Assembly: GCA_020086605.1 (NCBI GenBank)
Contig: JACBWW010000002.1
Location: forward strand, 23,053,405-23,117,404
Length of the DNA stretch: 64,000 nucleotides
Direction of reading: 5' to 3'
From: Lanius collurio
Taxonomy: Eukaryota > Chordata > Aves > Passeriformes > Laniidae
A program made the translations under genes and the position numbers. Of the stretch, positions 48,801-63,350 are shown piece by piece; the stretch's first letter is position 1; every line of letters begins with the position of its first letter. The notes under the pieces were generated by a model. The model was not told the DNA's origin and did no database searches. It was given only the letters and a program-made list of their open reading frames with translations.

Positions 48801-51800
48801 GCTGGGACTTAAATACACAGCACCAAAGAGCCTGGGTGGATGTGTAAAGTAATGGTGGAAGATATTCGGAATGGTGCATCCCAGGAATTAACCTGCTCCA
48901 CTAAAGGGAATATAAAACAAGGTTTCCCTTTACTTTAAAAGATCAACATTTGTGTCTTTACCGTCTGCGGTGATAATTTATGACTGCATTCATACCTATT
49001 TGACTGTTTATCATGGGAAGAGGAATTTCCTGCATGAAGAGGCTTTTCAGGACTAGCTTGCAAATATAAACAAACAGAAGCTGAATTTTAAACTGAAATA
49101 GTGTGAGGGAAGCTACAGCTTCCTCCCACCTTCAAGCTGAATGGAATGAAATTTCCAAGACTTCTATCAGTTTTAACTTTTCAGTTTTCAAATTATGTGG
49201 AGAACTGTGAAACTTGCAAACATTTTTTACAAAGTCAGTGGAAAGAGCAGTGGAATCATGTACTTGTTCCTCAGCTTCTGTAGCCTAATTTTTGCTTGCA
49301 TCTGGTATAGTTCTCTGATTTATAGCTCTTGGCGTATTTGTCTTGAGATTTGCCTCAAAACAAGCTAGATACTTGAGCCTGAGAAATAGCTATCTGATTT
49401 CTGTCCAGGATACTGCCTCTCAGAGACTTCCTGAAGATTTATGTAAAGCAGTTCCCTGAACAAGAGCGCAAGGCTTTTGTCTGTTCTTAAAGCTACAGAA
49501 ACCTTTTTTGTTTCTTTTCAACTTCTCTGCAATTGTTTTGCCATTCAATTAAGAAAGTTTTCACAAGTGACACCAAAACTCAATGGGTTTCAAAGAGTTC
49601 CCCATAATCTCCCCACAGCGCCCTCTCTTTTTCTTTCTCTGAGGGCTCTGTCCTCGTACAGGATGATGCGTCTGGGTGAAGTTGCATTGCCATTGCTAAC
49701 AATAGCGCTAGAAATTTTCTGCCTAGGTATACATATCATCCATCCATAAAAATTGTGTAAAGTTCAAGATTTAGTTAATTGCTGTAGACAAAGAAAAGAC
49801 ACTTTCTGGCTTCTGAGCAGTAGAGGTCTGTGAAAGATGAAAGACCCTGAAATTACCTTCCTTTATCTTTCCTGAGGAAAGCCTATTGTATTTCCCAGAC
49901 TGACAGACATTAAGCCAGCAGCCTCTCCATAACAGTGAAGCCATGTAACAATGAGGCTGTGCCAGCAAAGATCAATAACTGCCACTTAGTTGAAGGGTAA
50001 CAGTCTGTTCCTACCTGAACCAGTAGTTTGCCCATGACAAATAATCCTTGGAGATAATCAGATCACACCACTTGATTTAATTCACTTTCTACAGCAGGAG
50101 TATTTGTTCAATGGACCACAAACCCCTCTGCTTTACCATGACTTCATATATATTTGCACATTCGTCTTATTCCAGACTATTAAATTTTGTTTCTATTTCT
50201 TATATCTAAAAGATCTTGCTGTATAGCATTAAAAATAAGTTTTCCTTTAAAACAGTCCCTACTTTAGCTCCCTACAGCAAGTCCCCAGCCTAGTAAGCAC
50301 CAGATTCCAGAGAGATAAAACTTATAGGAAGTCCTGATGGTGTCATTTAATGTCATCTGATGAGAGACTGGTGATGGTCTGCTCCATTTCTGCTGCTCCT
50401 GGCAGACTCTTCCATCGAAGAAATCTTTTACAGCTGACTTTCTGTGGAATCTACTGGACTGTCTTGTTGTGAGTTTTTTTGAGCTAAGAGAAAGTTCAAA
50501 AGTAAATTTGTGGGAGCCAGGCCAGCCTGTATTCCTAACACTGATTCTATCTTGCTGTCCTTAGACTCTTCATTGTTGGATAATGAACTTCTAAACTTGT
50601 GTAATGGTGCTTGATCTTTATGCTTGTACTTATTTATCTAAAAAATGCTTTACTTTGTAACATTTAACCTATGAAACTGCACAATGAATTTTACATATCT
50701 TTCATTATGTATAGTATTATTGTTTGGCTGTGCAGGTTATTGTCCTTTACAACACAGCACCTGGTAGGAAATGAGTTAATGCTGTTAGTCTGCAGAGAAA
50801 CTATTTTTATGACAAAAGTAAAATTACTTTGAAAAAAAATGTTCTTTAATTGAAAACCCATTTAAAGGGTAAAATTATATTATTGATTATGATCAAAATT
50901 TCCCAGATGCTGATGAATTCATCAATTCCTAGTTTAGACGTGTTATAAATCTTTTAGTGGAGGCAAGTGAAAGAGGTGAATATTTTCAAAATATGGTGCC
51001 TCATTACTTTTTATGTGTAAGTTTTTTGTTCTTTGCAATGTACCTGTAAATGGAAACAGCTTTTTAAGAACTGTAGTAGAAAAATTACACACAATGAAAC
51101 ATGTATTATAAATCAAGGCAAAATCAAACTGGTTTATGCCAATAAAAAGTATTTTTAAAACATCATGGCAGATTGTTTCAGAGCTTGCTGAAAAATTGTT
51201 TCAGTAGTTACCCTGCTAGAAGAAAAACTGTGTAGTAAACAAGAGTAAATTATTAAGGTTTCAAGTATAATGAGATATTAGAGTACTAATTTTTATAGTA
51301 GTGTAAGTTGCAACATCTTTTATTCAAGTTTCCAGATAAAGATTCATAAAGCAGTATTTGTTTCCTGCATTAATTTGAAGATTATCTATGATGAATCTGC
51401 ATTATAGACTAATAGCATTATTTTTTGTGCCAATGACATAGTCTTAAGAATGGAAAATAGTCACCAGTAATTGTATTTTCCAAGATGTACAGCCCCTTAC
51501 TATCCATAGGAAAGTCTACATGGAGTAGGAAGATCATAAATTACATACATTTTTGAAGACGTCTTACCTCTTCCTAAGTTTCTGGAATAACTAAACTTCT
51601 TGGTCAGGGCCTCAACACAGCTGATTCACTTAGATAGCATCAGTTTCGATTCAAAACACATTGTGTGACATAGGCTGTGGGGGGGGTGAGAGAGCACAAA
51701 CTGAGAGCCACAGATACTATTTGCAAGTATATTTCTCTTCTTGCATAAATGTATTCCAAGCTAGGACAGGGAAAGCGCCCATCCCTACCGTGGAACCTGG

Positions 51801-53066
51801 GATGTTTTGTAGCGATACCAGATTCATGAGGTGTTAGATAGGGCTTCTTTTAAGTGCTAAGGCTGGTGTAAATTGTAGGCTCTGATCCCTCTGTGCACAC
51901 AGAGACCCAGTCACTGTGGTGAGAGTGGAAGAATTCTCTTTCTAGTCCTCTCTATCGGTTTGAGCTTTTTCCTAGAAAGAAGTTGTGGCTTTAGGGTGAC
52001 CATGGCCTGGAAATCAGCAGTCAGATGAGTGCTCTGATGACTACACCATTGTATAAAAGGAGACTGAAGTAAAATAATTATTAGTATGCTGCTAGCACAG
52101 TTTTGCAGAGTCATTTTTAAACTGAACCGTGAGGATTGTACCTTCTTGAACAAAGAGTGCTGCTCCTTATAGTGTGATTTGTGATGGAAGGTACCTGCTT
52201 GTGATATTTCCGCTTCTTACCCCCATGGTGGTCTACACTCTGTTTTAAAGGGTTAAGTGTGCTACATAAACTGCGCTGAGACACTGATGATGTTTTTGAA
52301 AAAAAGTTGACAATTATTTCCTTTTTTTTTCTTTAATTAGCTCAGTTCCTCATGTCCTAACCAAAAGACAATCTCCTGCTGCAGTGTGGGGAGAGCAGCA
52401 ATTCCATAAATATATATGGTATATAAACTGGAGTGTTTGTAGCATGAATCTACAGACAGACTGGCTTTTATAATGAGGTCCTTTGTTTATAACTTATCTG
52501 CCTCACTGAAAATACTTAGCATGCTGTTTTGCTTTCTAGAAAACAGATATTTGGTATACTTGAGTAAATACTAACTGGAGGATATTACAAACAGTGGTAT
52601 GTTTCTTTGGTTTATTGTTTAAGGAAGTGCCTGACTGTCCAGAGGAGGTGGTGTACATTCTTTACTGCCAGGATATAGGAAGAAAAAGGGAAATAGAAAC
52701 AAATAATGTTTTTCTATGGTACTTTTGACAAATGGAACTTTCTCTCCCACCACTCTAATTACCATGGCCCTTGTAAAGGTATTTAATTGCTGTCCAATCC
52801 TTAGAACAACTAATTGTAAAAATAAGATTGCAGGGGAAAAGAATTCATGTTCTCCTTGGAAGTCCTGAACATGCAAATTCAGTCGTAGTCTTCTAATTCC
52901 TGCAGCAAATCCATCTGCATGTGGCTGTCCACATCAATCTGCTAATTATGCTAGATAGTCATGAATATCCCAGAGCTGATAAGAACAGACTAAAAGTATT
53001 TGGCTGCTGAATCTTAGATTAGAAATGAAGTTGAATCTGGAGCCTAAAATGCATAAGAAAATATTG

Positions 53067-53106
53067 TTATTATTATCATTAATATTAATAATAATGATAA
53101 TAATAA
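53067..53106. repeat. AT-rich perfect inverted repeat
   Basis: Arms TTATTATTATCATTA (53067-53081) and TAATGATAATAATAA (53092-53106) are perfect 15-bp reverse complements around a 10-bp AT-only loop. The sequence continues as an ATA/ATT simple repeat. It could form a cruciform. It probably arose from trinucleotide slippage. Confidence 0.85.
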
Positions 53107-53363
53107 TAATATAAAACAAAATTTAGATATTGGAAAAAAGGATGCATTTTAGTAAAAGTCAGAGTGCCACTACCAGATGAGTGGCTTCAAGGATGCCTGT
53201 GTTTGCAAATTTAGCTGTCAGCAGTATCTCAGGTACTGTCCAGACTTTACTTTCACAATAAAACTAGCTCTCTTCTATATAGAATCAGCTAGTGTTTTCA
53301 GAAAGTTGTATTTATGTAATTCCCCAAGAGGGATGCAAAACATAGTAATGCTGTGGATTGTCT

Positions 53364-53480
53364 TGTTGGTTTGGGTTTTTATTGGTGGGTGGGAGGAGGT
53401 TTTGTTGAACTGGGGGTGGGGAGGGTTGTTTGATTTAGTTTCTTCTTTGGGTTTGGGGTGTTTTTTGGTTTTTTTTGTGA
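53364..53480. repeat. G/T-rich tract with G-quadruplex potential
   Basis: The tract is dominated by G and T with runs GGG, GGTGGGTGGGAGGAGG and GGGGGTGGGGAGGG. Clustered G runs with short loops could fold as a G-quadruplex on the plus strand (and therefore in the PRKN transcript). No gene or transposon signature is present. Confidence 0.65.
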
Positions 53481-56400
53481 GAATCAAAGAAAATGCTCAA
53501 AAAAAATTTTTTTGAGTATTTGTGATGCTGAATAAAAGAAGAAATGCTATACGTGATTTTGGGGGGTTGATTAATAATTTAAATCTAACTTGTAATCTTC
53601 AGTTTTTCAAACTTCTTTTGAAAGTAACCAGACTCTTTGGGTTTGGGTTGTAATCTATTGAAAGGATAAGGAATTATGTTGATTATAATCACAGGCAGCA
53701 CAAAAGTCACATGAGAGGTATAGGGAGCTTCATCCAGCTTTGTTCAGGGATTGGCTAAACAAAGTTCTGAGGTTATAAAGCAGCAAAGGTGTGGTTTAGT
53801 AGAGCTTAAAATCAGGTGTTTTACTAACACAAAAGTAACAACTCATAGTCATTATTGACTTGCATTGTGTTTGTAGCAGTGACCCAGAGGTGAAAGGCTC
53901 CACATCTCATTTCCAACCCTCTGAGCTATGTTGCCCTCCATAATTTAATTTGATGCAAAGCAATTATCAGGCAATTGATTTTTATTGATTGTGCTGTAGG
54001 ACAGAAACATTTCTGTTGCAGCAGACAAGAACTTTTGGGATTGCCATCCACCCATATTCACAATAAGCAGAGAAATGTTTAAAGCTATGTAACTGAAGCC
54101 CTTAATGACCTTTGATGTCAGTAGATAGAATGGTTCTTTCTTTACTTCTTGTGCCAGTGTATGCCCTCTAACCTTTCTTAAGTTCTTTGTACTTTTCTTG
54201 TCCCTTATTTTTGCTTTCTTTTGGTTTGCATGGATGTTTGCTTCTTACTTTCTCCTTTCTCTCTGAGATCCCTAATTTTTGAACGTTTTCTAGTGTCTCT
54301 TTCCCCTTTCCTCATTGCAATATTTTCCATTGTCAGGTGACTTTTCACTCTTCCTCTTACACACATTTTCTTTCTCTCCTCACGAATTTCTGCCATGTTT
54401 GATGACCCTGTAATGTTTTTCTCTGTGGATCCCTTTTCTCTAATCTTTTGTCTCGTGATTCTCAGGTTCTTTTACTACTTCTGAGGGGATTTACTTCTTT
54501 GCTCCAGCAGTTTTTTGTCTCAGCCAGTGCTAATTTCACCTCCTTTGTACACCTGAATTGCACCTGTAGAGCTCCCCTCAGAAACCTACAGCACTAAGTG
54601 TATGTTAGTGCTGTAATTTTACCCACGTGTGTAGTTGCATTTATAGTGTGGATGCTTCATCTAACAGGCATTGAATTGAGATATGCAGATTGTTTCAGAT
54701 GTCAAGTACTTCAATTCATAGCACAGTTGCCTATTTTTTCTAACTTATTAACAACAAGAATGTATACCACATAATTTAATGCTGGGATATGATTTCTGAC
54801 AGTCTCAATATAATGTATGGAAAGTAATGTAGCATAGATTTAAGAGTATAAGTAAAGTGGAGGAAAAAAGAGAGATTTTTAAGAGCTCTGCACTATCCTG
54901 AGCAGTTAGAACTGTATTTGCAAATTACTAATTTAGTTTTGGGGTTATTTTAAATACCAGTGTATCTTTTTGGCGTGTATTCCCTGTGCATTGATAGACG
55001 ATTTTAACTCCTGATTTTATCATAAATTCTTATATGGTCAAATTATTGTACTTGGAAGTAGTTTAATTGCATAGAGAAAAAAGGAACTGAAAATGAATCA
55101 TAACTTTTTAAAAGTTAAAAAAAATTTGTAAATGTTTTTGTATGAGGAATTTCAGTCGAAGTTTTATTATGTGTAATTGTCTTGGTCTATAGATCTTTGA
55201 CAACACCAAGAGTAAAATTGGTTTCACTGTTGCTCTCTGATAAAGGTGACTTGGAATTTCAGGTCATGGGTTTCAGTATGGGCAGTAGAAGGCAACTTTT
55301 ATGGGCTACTTGTGGGAATTGTTAAAGCTTCTGGAAGAGCCTTGGAAAATCATTCCACTGAAGTATTGTTAGTTGATGCTGTGACTTAGAAGACAGAACA
55401 TTCTGCTGATGATCTTTTTAGGTTGTTTAATTCCTTGCAGTTCAAGGTAGATTGTTAAGTGTGGATAAAATGTGCACTAAGAAGATAGGACTGACTAAGT
55501 TTCGTTCTACCACCATAGTTTTTGGCAAACTGATGTTTGAACATTGTTGTAGTTGTCTTTTTAAATGTGATATTAATACTTTTAAAGCCATTTCCATCTA
55601 TTTTTTTTTTAATGATTCCAGCATGTTGCAATGCACTGCAAAATTACTGTCTGTTGCTCATTTTGCCTTTGTATTTACAAATGGAAATAATTCATATGAT
55701 AAAAATGCAGAAAATAATGGCACTGATGGAAAACCACACTGTTCTTCTACGTGACAGTAGTCCTTTATTTTGATAAATTAATAAAGCTTATTTGCTAAAT
55801 TAATAGCAACTACTTTAAAATCTTTCAGAGCAATTTAAAGACATGTCCTCATGTTTGCAGGATTTCAGAGAGGGCTTTGTATTCACAGTCTGGAGTTTTG
55901 GTGTGAGAGGACAAAATATGTGAGTATAACACCAGTGTCCTGTATCTTGTTAAGTTTGATAGTGTCTTCAGAAGACATTGAACACTTTGAAGACATTCTT
56001 CCCAGTGTCCCATTCTAGTTCCCATTTTTAGGTCTTAATCCACTATAGTTTTGTTATCAGTCCTGCCCCTCACCCCTTTCCAAGAAAGTTTTCTTATTTC
56101 AGGACAGGTTGCAGCTGCACGTCATTTTGGAAGGCCTTATGAACAAGATAGATGTTCAGGGATAAATTATTCCTCAGTCTTTTTCTGTGGTTTAAGATTT
56201 TTCTAAAGCTAAAGTTGAAGCTGCACTTTCATTTACTAGGCATTGGTAGCAATTTTTACTTGTATTTGTGTAATTACCTTTTGAACCCATCTAAAGATAA
56301 AGAATGCACTGACCTGGGGGAACCTGTTCTGTGTAAGAGGCACCAGGGCAGTTAAGGAAAGAATGATGTCAAGGACAATAAAGAGGAAGTCAATGACATT

Positions 56401-59400
56401 TGGGAGAAATTTGTAGGAGAAATGTAGAAACTTCAAATGTCACAAACTACTGGTGTTGACCAGCATAACAGTTTACTCCCTTGGAAATGAATGTTGGGTG
56501 TAAATGATTAAGAAGAGGGATATAGCATCCCATAGTTTGTGCTTCTGAACTCCATACCAAATCTTGGGAAATTAAGCAATATTATATGTATCAATCAAGG
56601 TTATTGTATAATTAGTATGACATTCAGGTATTCATTAGCTTTATTTGTGATCACCAGGAAATCCAGCAAGTTTAAATCCCTTTTCTGCAATTTGGGCATA
56701 GATATCCTTAACTATTTTTGTGTGGAGCAGGAGTCTGTAATACTGAAAAGAGTGTGAATGACTGGTTTACTACCTAACAATGGAGATAATATAGGTAGTT
56801 TTAGAGTATTTATGTAATTATGAAGACAAAGGTAGAAGCTGTTTTGTAAATTAAAAAGGGAAAATAGGAGAGAAATGAAGCTTAGTAAAATAATAAAATT
56901 AAATCTATTAAAATAATTCTACTCAGCCTAGGGAATAAAGGGAGAAGTGAAGTAATGTCTTATGAGTGTCTGGTAGCAATTAGCATTGGGAACATTTATT
57001 TGATTAATTTGTGGAAACAACAGTGTGTCACTGCAATGGTTTTTGGTTGTTTTTCCAGTTTAAATTAAACTCAACTTGCAAAACATAAGAAGATTTCTTA
57101 CCCCTTCAGCTATTGCAGGAAGATATATTTAATCTGAAAATTAATCTGTTCTTAAATCCCAGTCAGGCTAAGCCATATAAAATGAGCAATGTCATCATTT
57201 CCCTTTGAATACATGGCTTTTGCAAGTGCCCAGCAATTCAGGGTATAGTTCAGCACATTAGAGAACTGAAATGCTACTCAGTTGTCCTGATGGTTCATAT
57301 TAGACTTAAAAAAAACCCCAAAAACGTGGTATTCAATGGGCCTGGATTGTTTTGTCTGCTCACTGACTACTGCAGAGCATAAGGCAGTATTTGCCACACA
57401 ACATGTTCTTACTACTGAGTTCTTGTAAGTAGAGCAAGGAATTACAGCAACTCAGGTAAAGCAGCACAGAGAATCTAAAAACTATCTGTAGTTGATAAAG
57501 TCTGATGTTTTATTATACAATTTAAAATGCTCACCAAAAGAAGAGAGCTCATGTGCTATGATAAAGATCCAATATTTGTTTTGTATGGTATTTTTCTAGT
57601 TACTAGTATTCCTTCATTCAGAGACTTGGGTCTAGTGAGTCCTAGGACACTTTTGTTAGGTTAGGGGTCTTGAAATTCTGTGCTAGGAGTCCTAAGCACT
57701 GACAACTTAATTTGAAATCGTTTGAGGGCAGAATGACAGATCAATGGCAAGATCAGTTAAGTGTGGAGGGGAGAAATCAATTTATAACAGATAAATCACT
57801 ACTTATTAATGGATTAATTAGATTGCCTAGGGTAATCATTTGAATGATTGCTAGAATACAGTGCATTAATTGACATGACTGTGATGTTCTTTGTTCTTAT
57901 TGTTCCTTTTTCTTTATGTATTTGAAATAGAAAGCTCCTCTATACATAAGGAGAGTTCAATTTTATTGATAGTTCATTCATCTGTGAAGTTCAAGATACG
58001 GTGATTACAAGCATTGAACAATAGATACAGAAATGAAATACCAACATTTTTCTTATTTGATAAGTTTTCAATTTTCAGTCATGATATAACAGAATCAGTC
58101 ATTGTTGCACATATAGTTAAAAGTCTATTATCTTAGTGTATTAATATATATTGTGTATTAACTAATATATCTATGGCCTTTTTGCAGTGTTATGGCAGTC
58201 AGACCTAGTTACAGTCTCAGGTGCCTGGGGCTAAGTTTCACATTTTGCACACACAGACACACTTAAGCATCTGGAAAAGTAACAAAGATTTACTGTTAGT
58301 TTGGATATAACAAGTAGAATCATATAAAGAAATAATAGATCATTTAAGATAGTGAAGACTTTAAGTAAAAGAAGCGATCCAACCTAAAACGTAAAGATTT
58401 TTTTTTTATAAATGCTGAATGTATTTCAACTATGAACAGAGAATTCAGTTATGGAAAGTGGTGCTTTAGCAAGGAATGATCAGTACTTTGCTATTAATAA
58501 TTTCTGTATGAGTCTTATTCAAGGCAATGTTATATGATCGTCTTGAGTTCTTAAATCTCCCCAGAAGATAAATTGATTTAGATTTCACCATAGGTTGAAT
58601 ATCCAACTACAAATCACTTCAAATGAATCATCCCATTGTACAAGATTGATTTCAAAACGTTTCTAATTCATTTTGTCACACTTTCATTTGCTTATATGAT
58701 AGCAGTAATTCAAATAAATATTTGAAAGAAACGGCTGCCTGTTAATAATTCGGGGTTTTTTTAGTTCTGATACCATATATGCATTTTGAAGGAGTGTGCA
58801 TATAAACAACTTCATGTGGCTTATTTGTATAGTGTATCTTAGGAGTAAATGACTAAAATTAATACTACAATAAAATGGTGTTAGATTCACTCTTTCAAAG
58901 TATAGTTAACTTTAAGTATCATCAGAGTATTTTAGTATATATTCATTAACTTTTGTGGAATTAAAATGTATTCTGAGCACTGTTACTTGCATATTTGCCC
59001 TATACTGATATATTGCCACTGGGGATCTTGCATAAATAGACATATTCAGAAACTATAATTTTCCAGCAAGTTCAGTTTCGGCACTGAACACTACACAGAC
59101 AATGAAAATATTACTGTGGTTAACATTTACTTTTATTCAATTAATGAATAATTATGGGAGAGCTTACTTTCCTTAAGTGCAGTTATCTCCATGTTTTTAG
59201 TGGCTTGGAATTCATTATGTTTCTAAATTAATAATAACACAAGCTGTGGAATAAATGCCATTTGGGATTACAGTTGATGATGACCCCCAGTCTGGCTCAT
59301 CATTTCTAAAATTTCTGTCTTGTGGTTCTAAAGATTTTCAAAGTAATTGAATCTTTCCTTTTTGTGATTGAACTCCAAAGGGGTTTTTCAATTCCCCTGT

Positions 59401-61199
59401 TTTCTTTTATAACCATAAAATTAAACTTTTTATCCCAGGGTTTCTCTGTTAGTAAAATTTTTTTAGGGAGAAATTAAATCAGAAAGTCTTCTAACAGGGA
59501 AGAAAGGAGGTTTACATTCTCTTTACTAATCAGTTCTGATAAAAAACAGCTTTTATAAAATTATAGGCAAGGAAATACATCTGTGGGCTTGCTGTTAAAA
59601 AAACAAACAACCACAAATAAAAGCATTACAGTTCAAACTACTGGGAGTGTCATCAATGGTACTCTGTATACTTGTGTTTCTCAAAGTGAGATTTCCTTTA
59701 ACGGTCCTGAAAGTTTTGTAGAGCTGTCCAACTGGTCTGCTCTTCAAGACTTGTAGGATTTTTCAATTTTTTTGTTTACCTCAAAGGCAACTCAGTTCTG
59801 AATTGAAATGTGTTTTCTGAATCATATTCTTCAAATTTTAAAACCAGTGTGGTCTAACCCGCTGTGAGAAGTGGGAAAGGAAACCAGTTTGACTTCATGA
59901 CTTGGTGAGTACTTCCAGCTCAAACACCTCGTGTAACTGCAGCACTGCAATAATACCTGCTCAGCACAAGTCACGGTGTGGGTCCATTTGACAGACACAA
60001 GTTGAAGATAAGAGATTTTCAATGCAAATCTTGCTTATTGGTGTTAGCAAACAGGGAAGGAGTATTTGAAAGAAAGGAGAAACAGCTTTCATTTAGCTGA
60101 CTTAAACTAGAATGAGTTCTTGATGGGCGTAAGACAGATTTAAAAAGGCTACTAAAACCTTGATAGCTTATTTACACAAAGAAGTCCTTACTTGGTAGAA
60201 ATCAGTTTACTGACAGAATTATGACAACAAATTACACAAGACCTTTAAGACCTTTCTTCAGCTAGATTGTATAAATCTCTGTGGGCGTTTTTTTGTTTGG
60301 TTTGAGGGTTGTTTTTTTTTTTGCTTTTAATAGTGACTGGTGGTAAAATTTTTCAAAACCGTGATTGATTTTTCTGCATTGCTTTGACTAATGACAAAAT
60401 TATCTAACAAGGCCATGTGGCTACCTGAAATCTGTTTGTTTTGGATTTCATGTTTTCCTTTGTTTTAATGCCCCATTGTGTAATAGAATATTTATGTATT
60501 TTGGAATATAGGTGAAAGAATAACATAAATAATTTTATTGTAGTGATGGATGACATAATGATGTAAATTTTAAAGAAACGAAATAAGCATTCCTGTTCTG
60601 GACAGATATTTATAGATGTAGATATTGTCTTTTTTTAAAAAAAAAAATTATTTTGGTGATTGGTAGGTAGGCTTATCCCTACGCTCATAAAAGTACATTT
60701 TGACTGTTAAGTCTTTGTAGTGATTTTCTTGCAATCTGTGCAATACATCTTTGCTATATGTGTACAATCTGTATACCTTGTATAGATTGTTCAGATTTTT
60801 TGCACATTGGATGTCCATATTTAAAGACATATTTATCCATTTATCCATTGTCTAAACCCAGAAGCACACTGGTATGAAAATCCTGTTGCACTAGAACCTA
60901 TGCTATTAATATGAATGAGAAAATGTATTTGTGAGGCCTGAAAATTTTTTGATATTTAATAGTAATCTATAGATCCAGTCTATTTAGGAAACAAATATTG
61001 TCCAAAATAATGGCATACATTAATACAGAAAATTTCAGGATTTTTCATGTGTGGAAAAAAATTCTGTGCTTTGTCATGGGGGAGGATTGTGGGGTTTTGT
61101 ATTGTTTGGGTTGTGCTGGTTTTGCTTTCTTGAAAGTATAACTAACACAATCTGTAACTCAGTAGGGTAAAATTATTGCTGTGGAAACCCTACTCAGAA

Positions 61200-61480
61200 G
61201 AAACTCTAGAGCACGAGCCTCTTTCTTGCTTTCAGTGAGTGCCAGGTCATCAAATTTATGGATATTTGTTGTGGTGGACCCCCCTGGGCCTCCCCAGCTG
61301 GGTCCCTGCCTTGTGACTCTGGGTCGGTCTAATGTTCAAGCAGCCCGGGCTCTGATCTGGTTGGTTGTTTATCCCAGCTCCACCCCTGGTATCCCCTTTC
61401 CCTCTCTCTGTGACAAAACCAACTGGACACAAAGCCTCGCCCTCTTACCCCGGCCAATTCTTGCCCAGGTACACTTGAAG
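61200..61480. repeat. GC-rich unclassified patch, possible LTR fragment
   Basis: About 280 bp stand out by GC content and C/T-rich runs. They include TGTGGTGGACCCCCCTGGGCC and CCCGGGCTCTGATCTGG. The composition is similar to retroviral LTR or satellite-like inserts in bird genomes, but I recognise neither termini nor a target-site duplication. An open frame spans it by chance. Confidence 0.3.
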
Positions 61481-62248
61481 AAAGTAAATTTTCATGTATG
61501 CATAATAAATATATAATTTCTGATTTAGCTTTGAAATCTTACTGTCTTAATCAATGGCAATATTTGTTACTTGACTTCAAACTAAACTGATTTTGTGACT
61601 TTTCTATTTTTTTTGGAGGGTGTGGCTGGGAGCACAGGTGTTATGTCTTATTGACTGTAGAGTTCTGTTCCTCTTGCTTTGAGCTGCAATTTCTTGAAAG
61701 GCTATTAAGAATTTTAATGTTTCTCCCGTTTGCAAGAAAAGTGGTAGGTGAAATGTTGTGTATTTATAATCATCTTAAAATTTGTCATGTTTTGGAAATT
61801 GGGGAAGAAATATGCTATTAAATACTAATTCTGAAAAAAGTCTCAATGAGAGTATAGTACATGAGTTCACTCATTGTGTAGTACATTTTCAATTTTAGAA
61901 CAACTATGATAATAGTGTTATATATTGAACAACTGAGATAGACTAATTAAAGCACTCCCAGGTCAACTTCCCAAATTTTCCTTGATACGTTTTAAATTTT
62001 AGATGATTTTTTTTTCCTTGAACTTCTAAAATTTTATTTCAGGAAAGTATTGTATCAATGTTATGCCTCAGATATATGATGGACTCCTGCCTCTCCCTAA
62101 GTTAATGTAGAAGCCACACTAGCTTATTGTTTCACATAATGATCTTTAATGTAAAAATAAACATTGAATGTCAGTTTTGGGATACTGTAACTTGGATACT
62201 GAGGTTGATTCATGCTATTGACAGCTGTGCAATTGTCATTCCCTGTTT

Positions 62249-62262
62249 ATATATATATATAT
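62249..62262. repeat. Short TA repeat
   Basis: Seven TA dinucleotides in intronic sequence. It is an ordinary simple repeat. Confidence 0.8.
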
Positions 62263-63104
62263 GTATGCTGCCCTTCTGACCTTTCAGTTCAAAGGTGAGA
62301 TTTTAATAATCCATCAGATAAAGCAAGCAATGCCAGGTATTGAATTGGGCATTAACTTACTGGCAACATGATACTCAACAGTTCAAGTTAATTGGTTCCT
62401 TTAAAATTCAGTTTTGTAACAAAATGTGGCAGGTGCAAGAATATGCACAGACAAATGATGAGTATACATCTGGAGGGAGTAGTCAGAAAGAATAATGGTT
62501 ATTGGGCATCTTTCATAGTCATGTTCAGATTGTAGGACCATTTTCAAAGTTGAAGTGTGTTTATTCAGATTTGTTACAGATTGTCTTGTGAAGACTAACA
62601 GCCTGAAAGTTTTGAAGCTGCCTTTTGAGTTCCTTTGGAATACCATCCTGTGAAAGGAAAAGATTGAGGGTTACTGTGAACTTTATTACTGTTAACACCA
62701 ACTTTGTGCTTTTTCACCCCTTATTACTCTGTCATCATCCTCATGTCTTTTGCATTGGCTGATTATCACCACTGCCAGTCTTCTGTAGGAGCCAATGCAT
62801 AGGAAGGACATAGCTGGCTGGTAGTCCATGGATGTGCTTCATAATTTCACCTTGCACAGGGATCTCCAGTGCAGGGAAGAGATAATGTAATGTCCAAGGG
62901 TGATACTACAGCCACCTTCTAGACATGTGGGCGAATCCAGTCAGGTATCACCATGAGGCTTCATCCTGTAGAGCGCACAGTCTAAGAAAGGGACAGAACA
63001 GGCTGTGTTTGGTCTTGGGAAGAAAATGCTAAGAAGTGTTGTTGCTGTCTAGTGCTGTCTAATTAGAAGATGCACAGTGAAACAAAGCTCTTTTCACAGG
63101 TGCA

Positions 63105-63350
63105 CCGTGATAGGATAGGAGGCAACAGGAACAAGTTTTAAAAAATAAAGTAATATATTAGGGAAAAAATAATCATGAGAGTACTAAAACATTGGAACAG
63201 CCTGCCTGGGGAGGCTGTGGAAACTCTTTCCTTGATATTCATGTCTTGACTGGACCCAGCCCTAAGCACCCTGATTTAATTGTGTCTGCTTAAGGGAGTG
63301 GTATGGACTAGATGACCCACATAGGAAGGTCTCTTCCAGCCTTAATAGGT
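63105..63350 (+). mobile_element. CR1 LINE 3' tail fragment
   Basis: The segment 'gtgataggataggaggcaacaggaacaagttt' is followed by 'actaaaacattggaacagcctgcctggggaggctgtgg' and then 'gtatggactagatgacccacataggaaggtctcttccagcc', the CR1 3' UTR order. The end decays before the terminal octamer repeat. It lies in PRKN intron 1 in the sense orientation. Confidence 0.88.

Noticed and set aside
48566..48847. A 93-codon ORF over the CpG-containing patch
   Set aside because: No similarity to any known protein and no splice signals that would make it an exon of PRKN.
54205..54396. Basic, charged minus-strand ORF rich in Lys, Arg and Glu
   Set aside because: It arises from a pyrimidine-rich (TTTCTC-type) plus-strand stretch and is low-complexity rather than coding.
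61181..61516. A 111-codon ORF over the GC-rich patch
   Set aside because: The composition explains the open frame, and no domain or conserved motif is seen.
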